In this document: positions 14,170 to 15,985 of the stretch, piece by piece
Layout of the letters: every line of letters starts with the position of its first letter
Position numbering within the stretch: position 1 is the stretch's first letter
Source of the DNA: Prevotellaceae bacterium UBA711
Lineage (GTDB): Bacteria > Bacteroidota > Bacteroidia > Bacteroidales > Bacteroidaceae
Reading direction: 5' to 3'
Assembly: GCA_002297545.1 (NCBI GenBank)
Contig: DBLZ01000124.1
Coordinates: forward strand, 1-15,985
DNA length: 15,985 nt
Program-made: the position numbers and the translations under genes
The notes under the pieces: generated by a model
The model's database searches: none
The model's input: only the letters and a program-made list of their open reading frames with translations
What the model was told of the DNA's origin: nothing

Positions 14170-14177
14170 TATATTTG
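14170..14177 (+). promoter_or_regulatory. -7 promoter element of the secreted-protein gene
   Basis: TATATTTG matches TAnnTTTG. The nearest -33-like sequence, within TTTTTTG (14139-14145), is 24 bp upstream, longer than the usual 19-21 bp. The start is predicted near 14184, giving a leader of about 44 nt before the ATG at 14228. No Shine-Dalgarno is visible. Confidence 0.55.
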
Positions 14178-14227
14178 CGTTGCATTACAGCACCATCATA
14201 CGAACAATTCCGTCAAATCCAAGCAAT

Positions 14228-15982
14228 ATGAACAGAACATTGCGCCTCTGCCTCTTCGGCTGTTACGCCTGTGCCTGCCTGTCTGCAACGGCACAGACCT
14301 CGTGGTTGCCTGCAAGGCCCGACACAGGAAAAGAGATCCGCCTGCTGGAGTGTACCTACAACAAGGCAGTGTTGCATGACTGTCGCGAAGTGACGTCATC
14401 TTCGCCATGGCAAGTGCAGACGACACAGGCAACGACAAACGGACACTGTACATATACCTTTACTTTCACGGCAAAACAGGATCTGACCCATGCCGGTGTG
14501 GCTGTGGCTTTTGACTGTTACGAGTGGAGCAGCGACAACTATGTGATGATTCCCGCATCGGTCTACAACGGCAACCGCCAAAGGATTGTGAACAGACAGT
14601 ATGCCACAGGACTGGATCTGACGGACCATGACCGCCGTGACCTGGCCCTCACCTCCAATCCCATCCCTCAGCTCTCGCCGGAGTTCGGGGCAAGGTCGCG
14701 CCTGGAGGTGCTTGTATGCAATGCGGCCACACCGGCCATCACCTGGTATGAACGTGCCCGGCAGTCCGGCACTCTGCTTCTGACGGACCAGGGCATAGAA
14801 CGCGACGGACAGGTGCTGGATCACGGACTGATTGTGGAGGAGGCCACAGACCGCAGCATGGCATCCTTTGTCATCAGTGCGCCGGGAGTGAGGGAACGCA
14901 AGCCGGAGTTCATAGGTTTCAGCCCCAGTCCGGACAGAGGTATCGATGTGAAACGCGGGGACAGCATAGTGATACGTGTCACCAGGGTGGCGTTTCCGTG
15001 CAAGGGGGTACCGGAACTGTTGACGCGCTTCATGAAAGAACGCAAGCTGCATACCGCAGGAGAACCTCCCCGCAACCTTATGCCAATGAGTGAGGTGCTT
15101 ACGCGCATGATGCGCAATATAGACGCACGCTACCATGTCGGTGAACATGGCGAATACTATTGTCCCGAGAATGCCGACTGGATGTCGTACGGATGGATAG
15201 GCGGGTTGATGAATACCTTTCCCATGTTGGCCGTGGGAGACGAGGAACACGCCCGCAGGGTGAGAAATACGTTCAACTTTGCCTTGCCAAGAGCCAAAGG
15301 CAAGAGCGGATATTATTACGACGTTCTGGGCAGCGACGGGCATGTGTTGTATAGAGATGCCTCCAGCAACTGTCCTGGCATAGGCCTGACGCGCAAGAAT
15401 GCCGACATACTGTACTGGATGCTCAAGCAGTTTGACCTGCTTAAGAAACAGGGCAGGGCAGAGTCCATCGACAGCCAGTGGGAAGAGTTGGTCCGCATGC
15501 TGGCAGATGCCTTTGTCCGCACATGGCGCAAGGAGGGCACGTGGGGCAACTATTTGCACGTGGAAACGGGCGACGTGGCTGTCTACAACACTACCGGCGG
15601 AGCCATGGCTGTGGCCGGACTGACTTTGGCCGCCGGGTATTACGGTCAGCCGGAGTATTTGGAAATTGCACGTTTGGCCGCCGATGTTTACTACGACAGC
15701 TTTGCCCTTGTGGGCTTCACATCCGGTGGCTGTGGAGACATATTGCAGAATGCCGACTCCGAAACGGCTGTGGCCTTGTTGACGTCGCTCATGACATTGT
15801 ACGAGGCCACGGGCGAGCAGCAGTATCTAGAGCGTGCTGCCGACTTGGCGCATCTCTGTGCAACGTGGACAGTATCTTTCCCGTATCGTCTTCCTGAGAA
15901 CACTCCGCTTGCCCGCCTGGGTGCCAATCTTACAGGTGCAGTGTGGGCCAGCACACAAAACAAGGGGTCAGTCGATATTTAG
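14228..15982 (+). CDS. Secreted protein with probable alpha/alpha-toroid domain; likely truncated by frameshift
   Basis: The frame encodes 584 residues. The start at 14228 gives a signal peptide (MNRTLRLCLFGCYACACLS) with likely signal peptidase I cleavage after ATA in SATAQT (about residue 22). An in-frame ATG at 14111 precedes the promoter and is rejected. Residues 25-260 look beta-rich, a possible accessory domain. Residues 285-580 are helical with aromatic-rich motifs such as ENADWMSYGWIGG (314-326), NTTGGAMAVAG (454-464) and GGCGDILQNADSETA (500-514), suggesting an (alpha/alpha)6 toroid as in several polysaccharide-active families. I do not recognise a named family, so any glycosidase role is inference. 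The protein ends NKGSVDI at a TAG at 15980, inside what looks like an unfinished helical repeat. Dropping one G from GGGG (15964-15967) would continue the frame as NKGQSIFSG to the window's end, so a frameshift or sequence error is likely. Confidence 0.75.
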   Translation: MNRTLRLCLFGCYACACLSATAQTSWLPARPDTGKEIRLLECTYNKAVLHDCREVTSSSPWQVQTTQATTNGHCTYTFTFTAKQDLTHAGVAVAFDCYEWSSDNYVMIPASVYNGNRQRIVNRQYATGLDLTDHDRRDLALTSNPIPQLSPEFGARSRLEVLVCNAATPAITWYERARQSGTLLLTDQGIERDGQVLDHGLIVEEATDRSMASFVISAPGVRERKPEFIGFSPSPDRGIDVKRGDSIVIRVTRVAFPCKGVPELLTRFMKERKLHTAGEPPRNLMPMSEVLTRMMRNIDARYHVGEHGEYYCPENADWMSYGWIGGLMNTFPMLAVGDEEHARRVRNTFNFALPRAKGKSGYYYDVLGSDGHVLYRDASSNCPGIGLTRKNADILYWMLKQFDLLKKQGRAESIDSQWEELVRMLADAFVRTWRKEGTWGNYLHVETGDVAVYNTTGGAMAVAGLTLAAGYYGQPEYLEIARLAADVYYDSFALVGFTSGGCGDILQNADSETAVALLTSLMTLYEATGEQQYLERAADLAHLCATWTVSFPYRLPENTPLARLGANLTGAVWASTQNKGSVDI

Positions 15983-15985
15983 TGG

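Noticed and set aside
13901..14185. 94-residue minus-strand frame across array B
   Set aside because: Its sequence is mostly the translated 22-bp repeats (KNRFIGPGKPVF type), it spans a promoter on the other strand and has no ribosome site or recognisable domain.

Overview
The window looks like a chromosomal segment of a Bacteroidales bacterium (Bacteroides/Prevotella-like), moderately GC-rich. This rests on three things. Four promoters carry the Bacteroidetes -7 element TAnnTTTG, and most genes lack a Shine-Dalgarno sequence. The families are typical of the group: a PadR-PspC pair, single-chain FtsX permeases, NtrC-type regulators paired with soluble kinases, BspA-type repeats and a YolD-like small protein. 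ATA and AGG codons are frequent even in the GC-rich genes. No rRNA, tRNA, IS element, CRISPR array or phage gene was found.

Layout. (1) 1-593, minus: a padR-like regulator followed by the start of a PspC-domain protein, with a promoter and inverted-repeat operator at 623-663. (2) 594-959: non-coding, with a long imperfect hairpin and a 22-bp-periodic repeat array. (3) 960-4171, minus: an ABC exporter of the MacB/FtsX type, an 829-aa permease followed by its ATPase. (4) 4172-4604: a rich divergent control region. (5) 4605-7186, plus: an NtrC-type sigma-54 activator and a soluble histidine kinase that share one base (TGATG). (6) 7164-13734, minus: five closely packed genes, in transcription order a Ca2+-type P-ATPase, a membrane-anchored BspA-repeat protein, a Y-family DNA polymerase, a 52-aa YolD-like protein and a membrane metallophosphoesterase. 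(7) 13735-14227: non-coding, with a second 22-bp-periodic array and two divergent promoters. (8) 14228-15982, plus: a secreted protein with a probable alpha/alpha-toroid domain, whose reading frame stops abruptly at the window edge.

The strongest regulatory result is in region 5. The minus strand upstream of the ABC permease carries a full match to the sigma-54 promoter consensus (TTGGCACG-N4-TTGCA, 4363-4380). About 90 and 110 bp upstream of its predicted start lie two 14-bp dyads, GTGCG-N4-CGCAC, exactly 21 bp apart. The divergently encoded kinase and NtrC-type activator are therefore predicted to switch on the ABC exporter through sigma-54, while the regulator pair has its own housekeeping promoter. 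The PadR/PspC unit next door is a second, separately controlled envelope-stress-like module.

The sequence does not show one plainly new defence or mobile system. The most unusual parts are the sigma-54 circuit, the mixed ATPase/BspA/polymerase/YolD/phosphoesterase gene run, the two 22-bp repeat arrays, and the secreted protein with its probable frameshift. All functions are predictions from sequence; nothing was searched or computed against databases.
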